Positions 1 through 11,433 of a stretch of DNA of 64,000 nucleotides are shown here, in pieces. The stretch is from Gonatopus flavifemur. Its lineage: Eukaryota > Arthropoda > Insecta > Hymenoptera > Dryinidae. The notes below the pieces were generated by a model. It worked only from the letters and a program-made list of their open reading frames with translations. It ran no database searches and had not been told where the DNA came from. The position numbers and the translations under genes were made by a program. Where the stretch lies: assembly GCA_018340375.1 (NCBI GenBank), contig JAFFJZ010000053.1:434001-498000 (forward strand). The letters run 5' to 3'. Position 1 is the first letter of the stretch; every line of letters starts with the position of its first letter.

Positions 1-540
1 AATTTCCTCATTTCAAGAAATCCTTTCTGTGAGTGTGGGTATAGTCAAGGTAGCAAGTGCCCGAAAGGCCATTCATCCGAAAGCGGTGTGGTCTGCGACA
101 ATTCAAGGAGGGCTAGGAACTTCTGGTAATCATACACGGAAAAAAAGGTGGTCAACTTTACCAGAACTGTGGTTCATTTTACCTAAGACATCCATAAAAT
201 ACAGGATTATCAAACTGAATAGTAACTCTTACCACTTCAGCCAAGTTGGTTATTTGTTTAAGAGTTACCACACATGTTTGTAAATGAGGTTCCTGTTTAA
301 TGCTTTCCTAACTCTCTGTTTAAGATGAAGTGTATAAAAATATCTAGTAATATTCACCAATGCCTCTTATATACAATGTTCAATGAAGTCAAAACATGTT
401 ACCACCATACATCAATGCCACCAAAATCAATGGTTAGATTTATCAAAAGTATTTAATAAAAAAAATATGTATATTGAATTGAAACAATTGTTAATATTGG
501 AGAATTAGAAATCATTGAACTAATTCATTCCCAAGATTTC

Positions 541-564
541 TGATGATGCTGATCAGCATCATCA
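541..564. repeat. perfect 24-bp palindrome
   Basis: TGATGATGCTGA followed directly by its exact reverse complement, with no loop. It lies in otherwise ordinary AT-rich DNA. Function unknown; it may be a chance or foldback remnant. Confidence 0.7.
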
Positions 565-587
565 TTAAATTGGGAAGTAAATTTTGC

Positions 588-668
588 GCCGACGGGGATA
601 CGAATCTACCTACCTACCCACCCACCTACGCGACTAAAGCCTAACCTGCTAACGTTTGAGCCACACTG
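588..668 (-). repeat. tRNA-like remnant (possible SINE head)
   Basis: On the minus strand, 663-645 reads TGGCTCAAACGTTAGCAGG, close to a polymerase III A box, and about 607-597 reads like a B box (AGATTCGTATCC). Between them is a GTAGGTGGG-type simple tract. The stems do not fold as a functional tRNA, so a degenerate tRNA-derived SINE head is the best reading. Confidence 0.35.
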
Positions 669-1779
669 TGAAACAGTAACGAGAGATCATAGAAATGAAA
701 CATAATGATCGACATCGCGTGGTCAGAAGTCAGGGCCGGACGTTGAGAATAAATATAGGCCATATTCATATATTCCATATATTATATTTTCACGTGATTT
801 TATCAAACGCTGTATCGCTTTTGATACTGGAGTTTTTTGTGTTTTCCATGATTGAATGATTTTGAATATTTTGGTTCTCATATTTCTTATATGTCTCGTA
901 TGGGTAATATTACTGCTTTAAAATTCATATAATTTATTTTAATCCATCGACTCGCCCGTATAAAAGTTCTCCCTGTTCTTTCTACAAACTTGCAAAAATT
1001 TGCATATTGTTTTTTCATGTTTCGAAGGAAAAATACGGGAAAGAACAAGGAAATTTTGCGAGGACGAGAAACTCTTCCCTAAGGAGTACCCAGATGGCAA
1101 AAGTTTCAAAACATAGATCTCATTGGATTTTTTCGGAACCACAAAATGAATCACTACAATGTTAGCAGAATAAGGTTTTTGGAGAATTCAAATCGCCTTT
1201 TGTCATACTATATATTGTATTCTAAAACCGTCATTGAGACTAAAAAATGTTTCATCTAATGGTATCTATAAAATATATATCTTAGGTCAATGGAATTTAA
1301 CTTTGATGAATGAAATGATTTTTGATTTTCTGAAAGACTCTATGCGTTGGAAAATCATTTTCTTCATTGGAATGATATCTGATCAATTCAAAAAATATTT
1401 TTTGATCGAACAAAGATTGAATGTGATTAACCGCGTGACGGTATTCCGATCCGTGGATATGAATAGAGGTGGCCGCAAGGCCAAGAATGTCTTGTCTCGT
1501 CTTGATTTTCGAGAGAAGACCAAGACTGCACTGAGTCTTGATCAAGAGTCTTGTGGTCTTGAAAGTAAATGTAATTTTCATTTATCGAAATATGAGTCAA
1601 TTTGGAACAATAATCACATGAAATTCGCAGAAATTCTTTAATGAGAGAATTACCCTTGTATTCATTTATGAATATTTAGAAACGACTTATCATCAAAGTT
1701 GAATGAAAAATATTTCAAATAGAATTTCAAAAAATTAGTGACTCGTCACCATTTCTCGATTCGATATACCAATAATCTT

Positions 1780-2055
1780 TGGTTTTCTTTAGAAATTGAA
1801 TCATGATTGCCTTTATCAGCACTTTTTTGAGTATATAAAATGAAAACTGTAAAATATATCGCAACTCAGGTACATGATATTAAAGGGCATTATTATAAAA
1901 CCAGACAAGAAATTTTTGCTTTGCTTTAGAAATTCAATAATGATTGACTTTATTAGCACTTTTTTGAATTCATAAAATGAAAACTGTAAAAGATATTACA
2001 ACTCAGATACATTATATTAGAAGAGATTCTTAAAAAATCATACAAGAAGTGGAAA
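1780..2055. repeat. two-copy 137-bp tandem duplication in hAT copy 1
   Basis: CTTTAGAAATTGAATCATGA at 1787 recurs as CTTTAGAAATTCAATAATGA at 1924, and the rest of the unit (AGCACTTTTTTGA, AAAATGAAAACTGTAAAA) follows in both. It lies between the transposase end and the terminus, and the same duplication is present in copy 2 at about 55692-55967, so it predates both insertions. Confidence 0.7.
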
Positions 2056-2839
2056 TTGAATATTATAATGTTTTGATATCCATTTGATCAGAACAAAATC
2101 TTTCAAAAACTAAGGCTAGCAAACACAACCTTTGAATGGCTGATAACATCAATAAAACTTTCAGACCCCTACATTCATAGAATTACAAAATTTCAAATTT
2201 GCAGATGGAATTTTTCAAACTAGATTTCATCCAAGAATGAATGCAAATCAGAGCTTCAAGTGAATCGTCATTTAATGAAGCTCTGCGGCCAGTCATTATG
2301 AGTGATGCACTTGAAAACAATTGTTCCACTGGGACTGATGTCGCGTTAAGTTCCTTGCTATCTCAGCCAAACGTGGGTAAACGTTTTCGTGGTTCTTCCA
2401 CCACGTCAAAATATCTGTACTGGCAATAGCTCTTGGAAACTTCAAATAGTTATCAACCTCTGGCTTCCAAGTTCCAATCTTGCTTTGATCTGGTTTTACA
2501 TATAACAGATCAAAATCAACAATTTCATCGTCTTCCTTTGATTTTTTTTCGCATACTTTTGGTTTTTTTGTATATCCTCTGAACTGTATTCATTTTCCAC
2601 TATATGTAAGAACTTTTGAACTGTAGTATCTTTGAGCTCTCTTCCCCAATCTGGTAATCAAACGCTTCTGCTTTATGACGGGGGTCCAGAAGAAGCGAAA
2701 CACAATAGATCCAATTTGTTTTTTTATAATGCTTGAGTAATTTGTCCCTCCCACTCTGAATGGCTAATAAAAGCACTTCATCAGCTCTGCTTCGGTCGAT
2801 CAAACGGTCCAATCGGAATATTAGTTTTTCAATTTTATC

Positions 2840-2977
2840 GGATGGGGGCCAAATCAACGAAAAACCAAATCAACAAAACCGTTAGTTGTAAAGAATGAGA
2901 CATCATACATTATACATCTCTTCCTTTCCAACCAATGGTTTCGTTGATTTGTTCTTTCGTTGATTCGGCCCCTATCC
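2840..2977. mobile_element. 138-bp MITE inside the hAT transposase, copy 1
   Basis: TIR GGATGGGGGCCAAATCAACG at one end and CGTTGATTCGGCCCCTATCC at the other, flanked by an 8-bp ATTTTATC duplication. Removing it rejoins the transposase frame (LLLDK to IEKLIFRL). The same insertion at the same site occurs in copy 2 (54770-54907). Confidence 0.8.
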
Positions 2978-3595
2978 ATTTTATCCAGCAATAAATTAAA
3001 TGAAACTACAACTAATGGTGATGTGACATATTTTTCGCCGGACGATTTTTCTATCATATTTTTAAAATTCTCTAGAAATTTAAAAACTTTTTTCAAGCTT
3101 GACCACTCGTCTTCTCTCAATTTATTTGATCCCAAATCAGAGCAATTGTTGCATAACATGATTACAGCCGGTTTCATTGTGAATGCACGTGAAAGCATGT
3201 CGAAGGTGCTGTTCCATCTCGTTTTTACGTCTAAAATTGGCTCCAAACTTTTTATTCCCACAGCCTTACAACAATGATCCAGTTTTTGTGTCAACACTCC
3301 GGACTTCTTAATCTTTTTAAAACAGTTTCTGATGTTCAACACAATTATCGACCACTTTTGCCCATCTTGATTGGTATTCAAACTGAAATCATCCTCTTCA
3401 TCTTCATTTGGACTTTCAAAATCATTATCGCTAGTATCATTCTCTTCTACTACATCATCAATTAATGAATCCGTATCAACATCAAACTCGACTTTGAAAA
3501 TTTTTAAAACGTCTTGGACTCTTAAATTTCGGATATGCGCAATACAACGAAAGTGTTGATTTCCAACGTCATATTCAATATTTTCTTGTTCCTGC

Positions 3596-3797
3596 TGTGT
3601 CCATAAACAAAGCTAAATCATACTCAATAGGTTTCGTTACAAAAACTGATTTATTAATTCAAAATATCGTTACATTACGTGTAACCCGGAGTGCGACTGT
3701 ACTGGTATGCGTGCAGTACACGAACTGGCGAGTATGCCAAACGCTAGAGCGATGTCGCTATTCGTACATACGTCACACCTGTGATGAATACATCACA
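3596..3797 (-). repeat. 3' LTR
   Basis: Direct repeat of 8346-8547, starting TGTG and ending CACA on the minus strand. The flanking bases TGC and GTT are also shared, so the exact edges could shift by up to 3 bp. Confidence 0.88.
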
Positions 3798-3807
3798 GTT
3801 CCTCCCC

Positions 3808-4053
3808 TTACTCATTTTGAAGCGTCGTGGAACGACGTGGAACTGGTTTTATCAATTGGTCAATATGACGTTTGTGCAATTTTCCTGAGTCCGTTTCAAC
3901 GATGAGAGTAGATGGTGTGATTTGTTTCGTTATTTTCGCCGATACTCTCTTCCTTTCCCCCGTACCATAAGCATCCATGTACACATCATCTCCTTCATGC
4001 ACATCCACTTCCCTCTTACCTCTACATCGCTCGCTGCGTTTGGCTTCAAACAA
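3808..4053 (-). pseudogene. frameshifted C-terminal part of integrase/pol
   Basis: This frame carries the pol tail after a one-base shift near 4030-4050. It has a basic segment, then EGDDVYMDAYGTGERKRVSAKI and a chromatin- or target-binding-like C-terminus ending in RRSTTLQNE. The upstream pol frame ends in unrelated residues after the shift. In an intact element it would be continuous with 4050-6431. Confidence 0.65.
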
Positions 4054-6431
4054 TCGAATCGTGTTCTTAAATCTCTATTAAACATTAAATGGGCGGGACT
4101 TCTGCCTGTTGTACAATGTGGCATGTTTCTGTAGTCCCACAAAAACATTTCGACCGCGTTTTCCACGCTCTCTCCTCCTTGTATTATTTTCGAGACCTTA
4201 TTTTTAAACGTTTGTATAAAGTTCTCCGCTACACCATTCGTGGCTGGGTGATACGGAGGCGAGAAGGAATGGAAAATGCCGTTATTTTTCAAAAAATTTA
4301 TAAATAATTCTGATCTGAACTGTGGACCCCCATCTTTTACACAGTGTATCGGTGATCCAAAACGCGTGAAAATAGTTTTCATCTCTTTGATTAACCTTCT
4401 TGCATCCGTGTTCCTTTTACAATTTATGATTTCTGGCCATTTACTGTGTGCGTCAATTATTATTAGGTACATATCTGTTCGAAATTTGGCGTAATCGCAA
4501 TAAATTCTACCCCACACCTTGTTTGGCCACGGCCAAGTGGTTAAAGGCGTCTTACTTGGAGTTTTCCTTTCAATTAGACATTCTTGACATGAATTTGCAA
4601 TATTTTCTATAGCTAAATCAATGTTTGGCCAGTAAACGTATGATCGTGCGAACATTTTCATTTTCACTACGCCAAAATGCGTCGCATGCAATTCTTTCAA
4701 CACTGCTGATTGCATGGATACCGGTATGCATGCGCGTACTCCCCAGAATGAACAACCTTTCTCAACAGTCAATTCAAAACGTATTTTGTAATAAAGCTTT
4801 TTTTCGTTTGACAATTCTTCAAAGTTTGGCCAATCGCTAGTTACATATCTAATTATATCTCTAAGTGTTGCATCTTTTTTGCTTTCGTGTTCGAGCATTT
4901 TGCTGCTAAAAACAACAGAATTTTCTTCGAAAAAATTCACATGTAATGGCCTTGGGTCGTACATATCCGATAAATCTGTGCTGTCCTCTACTGGGAGACG
5001 CGACAATGCGTCTGCATTTGCGTTTTTTTCTGATTTTACATGTTCGATTTTGTACTTATAACCGGAAAGATAATATGCGTATCTTTGCAATCGGTTATCC
5101 GCCGTAATCGGTATACCTTTCCGAGGTCCTAAAATTAGTTCAAGAGCTTTATTGTCTGTTCGCAATGTAATTTCTTCGCCAAAAATGAATTGGTAAAAAC
5201 GTTTAAATCCGAAAACTATTGCCATTGCCTCTTTATCAATTATAGCGCGTTTAATTTCGGTTTTTGGTATCTTCTTCGATGCGTAAGCAATTGGCCTTTC
5301 TGTTCCGTCCTTATAACGATGCGACAGTATCGCGGACAACCCACTATCTGAGGCGTCGCATGCTAGCAATATTTCCTCGTTGGGGTCATAATGCGCTAAG
5401 AATTTTGGTGCTATCAATTCGTTTTTGATCCATTTATATGATTTCTCACATGCTTCATCCCATTCTTCTTTCTCATCGTTCAATAAATCGCATAACGGTT
5501 TCAGATTTGTTGAGCGATGTTTTAGAAATCTTGCATAAAAATTTACCATTCCTAGGAATGAAGCTAGTTCCTTTATATTTTTTGGACGTGGTGCGTCAAT
5601 AATGGCATTGACTTTCGACCTAGATTTATGTAGACCATCTTTGTCTATTACGAACCCCAAAACCTCTATCCTAGATTCCATAAATTTACATTTTCTAGAA
5701 TTTAATCTCAAATTACAATCTTCCAATCTTTCACATACTTTCATTAGATTTTCTTTATGTTCTTCATCATTTTTGCCTGTTATGTAAATATTATCGAGGT
5801 ATGCTATTGCCCCTTCAATACCGCATAAGCATTCATCCATTTTACGTTGGACGTCGGCCGGTGCCGGCGCAACTCCTTCTGGAATCTTTGTGTACCTATA
5901 TAACCCTTTATGTGTTATAATGGTTAGCATATCTTCACATTTTTCGTCGACAGGGAACTGCATATACGCATGTGTTAGGTCGAGTTCCGTAAATTTTTCT
6001 CCTCCTTGAAGTTTCGCGAAAATGTCGTCGATTGAATGTAAGGGATAATTATCATTGACAATATTTGGATTTAGTGTCATCTTCAAATCTCCGCAAATAC
6101 GAATATTCCCGTTCCCTTTCAATACCGGAACAATTGGAGTAGCCCATTCTGGAATATTAATAGGCTCTAAATGGCCTAGATCTGAAAATCTTTCCAGTTC
6201 CCTTTCGACTAATGGTTTCAACGCGTGTGCTACATGTCTACATTTTAATGCTACAGGTTTTGTATTTTCTTTTATGAAAATTTTTGTGGTACTTTTATTG
6301 TACTCCCCAGTTGTATTACCGAATAATTTTTTGAACTTTCCAGTCAGATAATTTTTCAAATTTTCTTCAATTTTATTGACTTCGTCCATTTTGAAATTTG
6401 GAAAATTTAGTGGCCAAACATTGAATTCCAT
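4050..6431 (-). pseudogene. pol: Ty3/Gypsy pol: RT, RNase H and integrase
   Basis: A long open frame (numbered from its first Met at 6431) with reverse transcriptase (LDLTHAY at about 150-156), RNase H (Asp359, Glu401, Asp426, and Asp in NADALS) and integrase. The integrase zinc finger has His582, His586, Cys615 and Cys618, and the DD35E triad is Asp660, Asp700 and Glu736. The RT active site reads YLDN (211-214) instead of YLDD or YVDD, which should abolish polymerization. The motif usually LPFGVASAP reads IPEGVAPAP. The frame is cut off from protease by a one-base shift near 6501 and from its own tail near 4040. It is therefore a non-autonomous copy despite near-identical LTRs. Confidence 0.88.
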
Positions 6432-6439
6432 GAGCCATT

Positions 6440-6840
6440 CTCTACCTAGTAATGCTGGCCCTGTGCCAGGTAAAACAAAACAGTTTAAATATTTCTCATT
6501 GTTATTGAATTTTTACGATTAAATTCCTTAATTCACCTGATGGCACTAGAGATGGTCCATTATATGCTCTCAAATCTTTATTCGTTGCAACAATTTTTAG
6601 ATTTTGAAAATGATCATTATGAATTCTTTCGCTTATAACAGTGGCATATGTGCCAGTGTCCACTTCAAATTCAATTATTTTCAAAATAACATCTAGTTTT
6701 ATAAACTTAGGTGTCGCGACACCTTTATTTGTGCTTGTTACATTATATAACTGATTATCTTTGTCAGTTTTTTCCTCTTTGGGATTTTTCCCTTTGCACG
6801 TTACATTTTTTTTCCATAATTCCCCACTTGCTACGATAAC
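6440..6840 (-). pseudogene. Ty3/Gypsy aspartic protease region
   Basis: Translating downstream of the gag stop in the same frame gives a protein with the aspartic protease motif VDTGTYATVIS near 6655. It ends at a stop near 6501 caused by one extra base. Skipping that base restores a run ending PGTGPALLGREW, which joins the RT frame. Gag and protease share a frame and are separated only by a TAA at 6841-6843, so either stop read-through or a late mutation is possible. Confidence 0.7.
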
Positions 6841-8280
6841 TTAGTCATCATCATTTTGAATATTTACATGACTATTTCTAATTATATAAAAATCTTCCTC
6901 ATGCTCATCATACTCATCACATTCATCCGCACATTCATTACAGTTCGAAACTATTTTCTGAATCGCATCACTTTTTGACGCATTCCCACGAGCACTTTTA
7001 CACATCTTTGCCAAATGGCCTTTTCTATGACACACATTGCACTTCCTTTCACGGTGATAACACTGAATACTCTTATGATTCGGCTTGCCACAACAGTAGC
7101 ATGTCACACCGAGTCGCTGCGGCCCGTCTCCAGGCTGGTGCTGCTGCCGCTGTTGCTGTTGCTGGCGCTGCTGCTGTTGTTGGCGCTGATGCTGTTGTTG
7201 CTGTTGCTGGCGCTGATGCTGCTTACCTCTGCTTTGCCAGTGTCCTCTGGAGCTGCTTCTTATAGCGTAGACGTCATTTTTTCCATCCTTCTTCTCCAAA
7301 ATGTTCACTGATGATGCATTTTTTACAGCTGTTTCTTGGGCTACTGCAATGTCTAATGCATTTTTAAATGTCAAGTCTTTTTCTTGAAAAAGCTTTATCC
7401 TGATATCCTTATCCAATACTCCAACAATCAACTGGTCCCGTAGTGCGTTATCTAAATTCTCGAAGTTACAATACAATGCAAGTTTCTTCAGTCTCGCTGC
7501 GAATTCAGAAACTGTCTCGTGCGATTCCTGTTTTGCCATATGGAAATTGCATCGTTCCATTGCTCCTGTTGTAGCAGGTTTCAAATGATCCCTCATCGCT
7601 TTTATGCAATCATCATATTTTTTATCCTTGATTTCCGCTGGGGCAATTAACTGCCTTAATGATGCATGGGACTCTGGATGCAATTTCCTTACTAAATTTG
7701 CGACTTTCATATTATCGTCTGTTATTTTCTTCGCAACAAAGAAAAATTCTAATGACTCTTCAAATAATTCCCAATCATTTCCAGGGCTGAATTCTATTTT
7801 ATCGTCCGACATGTTGTTAACGTCGAAACCTGTAATATCTCCTTCGCTGTTGGTAATTTGCTTATCTGTATTACCGGCTTCGCTAGAATCGAAATCTGTA
7901 CTATTTTTTTCACTTTTTTCAGTATTACTTGAAGTTTCGGATTTTTTTCCTTCAGTTTCGTATGATTCTGAATCACTGGCGTTAGTTTTAGCTTTATTAA
8001 TTTCTTCCCTTATAATTTTCCGCAATGTTTCTCTCAACGCCCCGAATTTCTCGTTTTTATCGAATTCAATATTTCTATTTTTCAATTCCGCTTTGATCTG
8101 TCCTTTATTCAGTTTTTGCACCCAACTTAGCGTACCTTTCTTCGACATACGGCCTTTTTGTGCTTCCGCTTGTGTTGTCTGAGCTATCACGTAGCTATCA
8201 TAACGGTGCTTCTGCCGCTGCTTTTCCCAGCCATGTGGTGATCCTCGATTCACATGTACGCCATTATCCAATTTATTCAA
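6841..8280 (-). CDS. gag: Ty3/Gypsy Gag
   Basis: A 479-residue Gag, which packages the RNA in cytoplasmic particles. Residues about 51-92 look like a SAP-type DNA-binding helix pair. About 95-160 is a low-complexity Ser/Glu/Asp stretch. About 165-325 is a capsid-like region of the retrotransposon gag family (FEESLEFFFVA, FAARLKKLALYCNF). 354-382 is Gln-rich. Two CCHC zinc knuckles follow: Cys394, Cys397, His402, Cys407 and Cys414, Cys417, His422, Cys427. The frame is intact, unlike pol. The start at 8280 lies 66 bp inside the 5' LTR; a Met at residue 45 could be an alternative. Confidence 0.87.
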   Translation of the reverse strand: MNKLDNGVHVNRGSPHGWEKQRQKHRYDSYVIAQTTQAEAQKGRMSKKGTLSWVQKLNKGQIKAELKNRNIEFDKNEKFGALRETLRKIIREEINKAKTNASDSESYETEGKKSETSSNTEKSEKNSTDFDSSEAGNTDKQITNSEGDITGFDVNNMSDDKIEFSPGNDWELFEESLEFFFVAKKITDDNMKVANLVRKLHPESHASLRQLIAPAEIKDKKYDDCIKAMRDHLKPATTGAMERCNFHMAKQESHETVSEFAARLKKLALYCNFENLDNALRDQLIVGVLDKDIRIKLFQEKDLTFKNALDIAVAQETAVKNASSVNILEKKDGKNDVYAIRSSSRGHWQSRGKQHQRQQQQQQHQRQQQQQRQQQQQRQQHQPGDGPQRLGVTCYCCGKPNHKSIQCYHRERKCNVCHRKGHLAKMCKSARGNASKSDAIQKIVSNCNECADECDEYDEHEEDFYIIRNSHVNIQNDDD

Positions 8281-8321
8281 GTGATCTTCTCACATTTGCT
8301 CACTATGACACACGCGGACTC

Positions 8322-8340
8322 TTACTACCTCGTCGCCAAG
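8322..8340 (-). promoter_or_regulatory. probable primer-binding site
   Basis: Just inside the 5' LTR, the minus strand reads TGGCGACGAGGTAGT. A TGG start is typical because it pairs with the CCA end of a tRNA. I could not assign the tRNA. Confidence 0.5.
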
Positions 8341-8345
8341 ATTGC

Positions 8346-8547
8346 TGTGTCCATAAACAAAGCTAAATCATACTCAATAGGTTTCGTTACAAAAACTGAT
8401 TTATTAATTCAAAATATCGTTACATTACGTGTAACCCGGAGTGCGACTGTACTGGTATGCGTGCAGTACACGAACTGGCGAGTATGCCAAACGCTAGAGC
8501 AATGTCGCTATTCGTACATACGTCACACCTGTGATGAATACATCACA
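8346..8547 (-). repeat. 5' LTR
   Basis: Direct repeat of 3596-3797. The one difference I saw is GAGCAATG here against GAGCGATG there. On the minus strand it should hold the retrotransposon promoter. Confidence 0.88.
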
Positions 8548-10390
8548 GTTTCAAAAGATTTTCTAATTCGGTCATGAGAACTGTATTAGCTGAAACGTTG
8601 TCCACAGTAATTCCTTGAACAGATTTGAAAAAATACTTAGCTATATCTATCCCTGCGTGTCGTCCTTCCGATGATACAAAATAGAGCCATGGATTGAAAT
8701 ATCCAATTTTCATCAATAAAATGTACAGTTATTCCGTGAAATGATTTTGACTTTCTCGCTGTCCAACCATCTACTGTGAAAGAAAACTTTGAATCATTGT
8801 TCTTCAACAATATTTTCAAATTGTTTTTCATGTCTCGAAATTGAGTAAAAACTTTTTCACGCGTAGATTTGCGTCCTGGTACATTTTGATTTGGGCTGAT
8901 TATTTAAAAAAATTTTTGAGTGATTTCATCTGCAAAGAAGTTGTATGGAAGCTTTTTGTATGCAAGCCAACAAACGTATAATTTATCTGTATTCTGTGCG
9001 TCAAGGCTTTCCTAAAAACATAAGTTACGATCCAAAATTACTTGTTGTTCACTCTTCCATACATGAACAAAAATGATAAACATAATGCGGAATGTTAATC
9101 TTTGAAAAATTTGAACCTTTTATGACATGGAAAATACAAATAGAAAAAATAATGTAAGTACATGCAATATTCCAAAACCAAGAGAGTATCGACAGGTTCC
9201 TTGATGAGTGTTCGTGTTTGAAACCAAGAATGAGTAATAATATTAAAGAGGAATATGGGTAGAATAATAAAAGAAAAGATACAGGCATTTGAAAAAGGAT
9301 CTTTCAATTCGAATATAGATGCCGCTTTATAGGCATGATTATTCTATTTGACTTCATCATTTTTTTCTGTTCCTTAGGTTACTTGAAACGCATAGGAATT
9401 AGCTCAAACCTATAGCCTAGTTTCTAAATGCAGACAACTGAATTACTCACACACTTCTGTATAATACACTAGACCGCGAACATGCTACATGCTGTGTGTC
9501 TTCAGAGGCGAATGCACGTAACAAATTCATATCTTAGTGCACGTTGAGGGCATTATTGAAGGAATCCGTCTCACTAAATTCCCTAATAATTCGTGGACTA
9601 GTGTATTATATGGAAGTCTAGACAATCACTTAAATAAAAGGATCATTCGTACTTTAGACAGGCAAAATTCTAATTGTTGCGTTGAAAATAGAATTCAGTA
9701 AAAATCGAAACCAAAAAATATGATAAATATAATGTTCACTTACGTTTGAATACATATCCGTAATTTTCTGCTGTTTTTCTGTGCCTTTGGAATAATTTTC
9801 ATTTTTTGGAAATGAATTTTTATGTTGAGAAATCAAATGTTTCCTCAAACCAGTAGTATTGGAATTTTTCATCATTATTATGGTGACTTTGTTTTTATTT
9901 TCGCACAATAAACACTTTCCAGGTTTTTCACCGTTTACATCAGTTTGAGTATTATAATATTTTTTATAATCAATCCCTTTTTTTTACTGTCTTCATGATC
10001 TGAATCATGATGAATCACTTTTTTTCCACAATCTTCATGATCTGAATCATCTTCATAATTTTCATTATTTGTGGTGGTTTTCGCACTCCGAAACTTTTTT
10101 GAAAACCCGGTATTGTCTTTTTCACTTGGGCGTTTCTGATTCATGATTGCATGAGTTTCAAAAATAAAGAACTAACACTAAATGATGTAAAAAGTAAGGC
10201 TGAACATATATCGTTTTGATTCACGTTATTACATGCAAGTGATACTGATCAATATCGACTTGTTCCGTTATAAAAATCATAGGATTCACTGCACGGTTCA
10301 TTTGTTTCCGAAATACATAACATACAATGTTTATATGAATCTGTGATTGGCGGCTGTATTCAGTACTTCAATACCTGAACCGAGTATTAT

Positions 10391-10600
10391 ACTCACACAG
10401 TGCAAGCGGCATGTCCATGTGAACAGAGAGAAAGAAAGAGGATATAGTCACGCGCGCAACCTAGCGTGTTTTTCCCATTGCTCGTCGAACAGTTGACGAG
10501 AGGCCAATAGAGAAAGCATGCTAGGTGAGGTACATAGAAAGATTCCATCTCTCTTCACACGAACATGCCGTTTGCGTTGTGTGAGTGATGGTACTTGTTT
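10391..10600. repeat. inverted repeat upstream of the hAT transposase, copy 1
   Basis: ACTCACACAGTGCAAGCGGC on one side pairs with GCCGTTTGCGTTGTGTGAGT on the other, with further matches inside (GAACAGAGAG and CTCTCTTCAC; CCTAGCGTG and CATGCTAGG). It sits 250-450 bp upstream of the transposase ATG, so it may be a promoter-proximal foldback. The matching structure in copy 2 is at about 50316-50525. Confidence 0.55.
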
Positions 10601-10946
10601 CAAATATCCGAAGACTGGGAGGATTTACCCAATAACCGTATTAGATGTTATAAATGAATATGATTGTTAATGAATTTCTATGAAATATTGAGGATCACGT
10701 TGCTAAAATTTTCAGTGCCTTTGAATCTTTCTGAACAAATTTTTTTTACAGGAACGGCAAAAAATGTAACCAATCATATTCTCGTCTCTAATATAGTACA
10801 CCAATCAATGGAATTGTGCTATTTTAAACTGGTTATACTGCTGTAAAGCTGCACGACTCTATTGGTTTTGTTTTTACATTTCATGGTTTTCTCATAAAAT
10901 TGAGTGATTTTAAACCGTTGAAGGAATCTTCTTCATTTCATATGTT

Positions 10947-11126
10947 TTGAAGTTTGAATCGTTCATTAAAATGAAACGAAGATTCAAACTCATGAAAATC
11001 TTTTCAAATCAACTCCTTGTGACTGAGACATTTTTCAAAGAATGAGTTGGAAGGTTTTAGTCTTCAACAACGGAATATTGTGTTATTCGATTAGTGAATA
11101 GTTCCATTGAACGATTCAAACTTTAG
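10947..11126. repeat. foldback, TTGAAGTTTGAATCGTTCAT termini, copy 1
   Basis: TTGAAGTTTGAATCGTTCAT at 10947 is inverted near 11106-11126 (CATTGAACGATTCAAACTTT). The same termini flank short elements at 21424-21640 and 44346-44563, so this is a small MITE family that has repeatedly entered the composite hAT element. Confidence 0.6.
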
Positions 11127-11170
11127 CAGTATCGTTTCGTGGAAAAATACTGATTGTGTAGTATAAAATC

Positions 11171-11433
11171 TACACCCAGAAAAATGGTATACCTGGATTC
11201 ATTTGATTCAACGAAAATTTGTTTGAATCAACTAAAATTCATTTGACTCAACTACAATGTGTATTTATATATTCACCAACTAGAGTTTTAGTTGGATCAA
11301 ATAAACAATTTATTTCATCCGAATAAATTGCTATTCATTTCGAATAAAATTTACTTGAATCAAATAAAATTTTATTGGATACAATTAAATCTCTAGTAGG
11401 TTCATATTCAAGTAAACCATTTCTCTGGGTGTA
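11171..11433. mobile_element. MITE with TACACCCAGA termini, copy 1
   Basis: Starts TACACCCAGAAAAATGGT and ends ACCATTTCTCTGGGTGTA. The interior is made of degenerate ATTTGATTCAAGTAAA-type repeats. It is also present in copy 2 (49483-49745). The ends resemble the CACNNAGAAAA termini of other short elements in this window. Confidence 0.7.

Larger units (their letters stand above)
1..1455. other. flanking DNA, no gene seen
   Basis: No open frame here resembles a known protein, and the short ones look like chance. Around 134-145 there is a CACGGAAAAA-type end like those of several MITEs elsewhere in the window, but I could not find a convincing partner. The stretch also holds a perfect 24-bp palindrome and a tRNA-like remnant, listed separately. 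Confidence 0.6.
3596..8547 (-). mobile_element. Ty3/Gypsy LTR retrotransposon
   Basis: Two direct 202-bp LTRs (3596-3797 and 8346-8547) enclose gag and pol on the minus strand. The insertion interrupts the hAT transposase: the uninterrupted site is visible in copy 2 near 52880. On the minus strand the LTR begins TGTGATG and ends GGACACA. The purine run AGTAAGGGGAGGAAC next to 3797 is the polypurine tract. I saw one mismatch between the LTRs, so the insertion is young. The target duplication is unclear. No env-like frame is seen. Confidence 0.92.
2183..10144 (-). pseudogene. hAT transposase with BED finger, copy 1 (disrupted)
   Basis: Reads leftwards from an ATG at 10144. Exon 1 holds an acidic and basic N-terminus and a BED-type zinc finger (CLLC, then HLISQH). 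A GTAAGT donor at about 9743 and a TTTTTAG acceptor ending at 9012 bound an intron of about 730 bp. Exon 2 holds the RNase H-like core start FTVDGWT, a CIAHIRNL motif, DVKTRWNSTFDML, LLLDPRHKAEAFDYQ, and the C-terminal dimerization region (VPVEQLFSSASLIMTGRRAS). It is broken by a frameshift in an A-tract near 9980, a stop near 8907, the Ty3/Gypsy element (3596-8547), a MITE (2840-2977) and further shifts. The orthologous gene in copy 2 shares the stop and MITE but lacks the retrotransposon. Confidence 0.85.

Noticed and set aside
40..110. Resemblance to the 28S rRNA region used by R2 elements (AAGGTAGC...TGCC)
   Set aside because: Only short scattered matches; no continuous rRNA similarity is visible.
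6975..7311. Leucine/alanine-rich plus-strand proteins
   Set aside because: They are antisense readings of the glutamine-rich part of Gag.
9049..9307. Small hydrophobic protein (repeated at 52097-52355)
   Set aside because: It lies inside the hAT transposase intron and is AT-rich; its presence in both copies follows from copy homology, not from selection.
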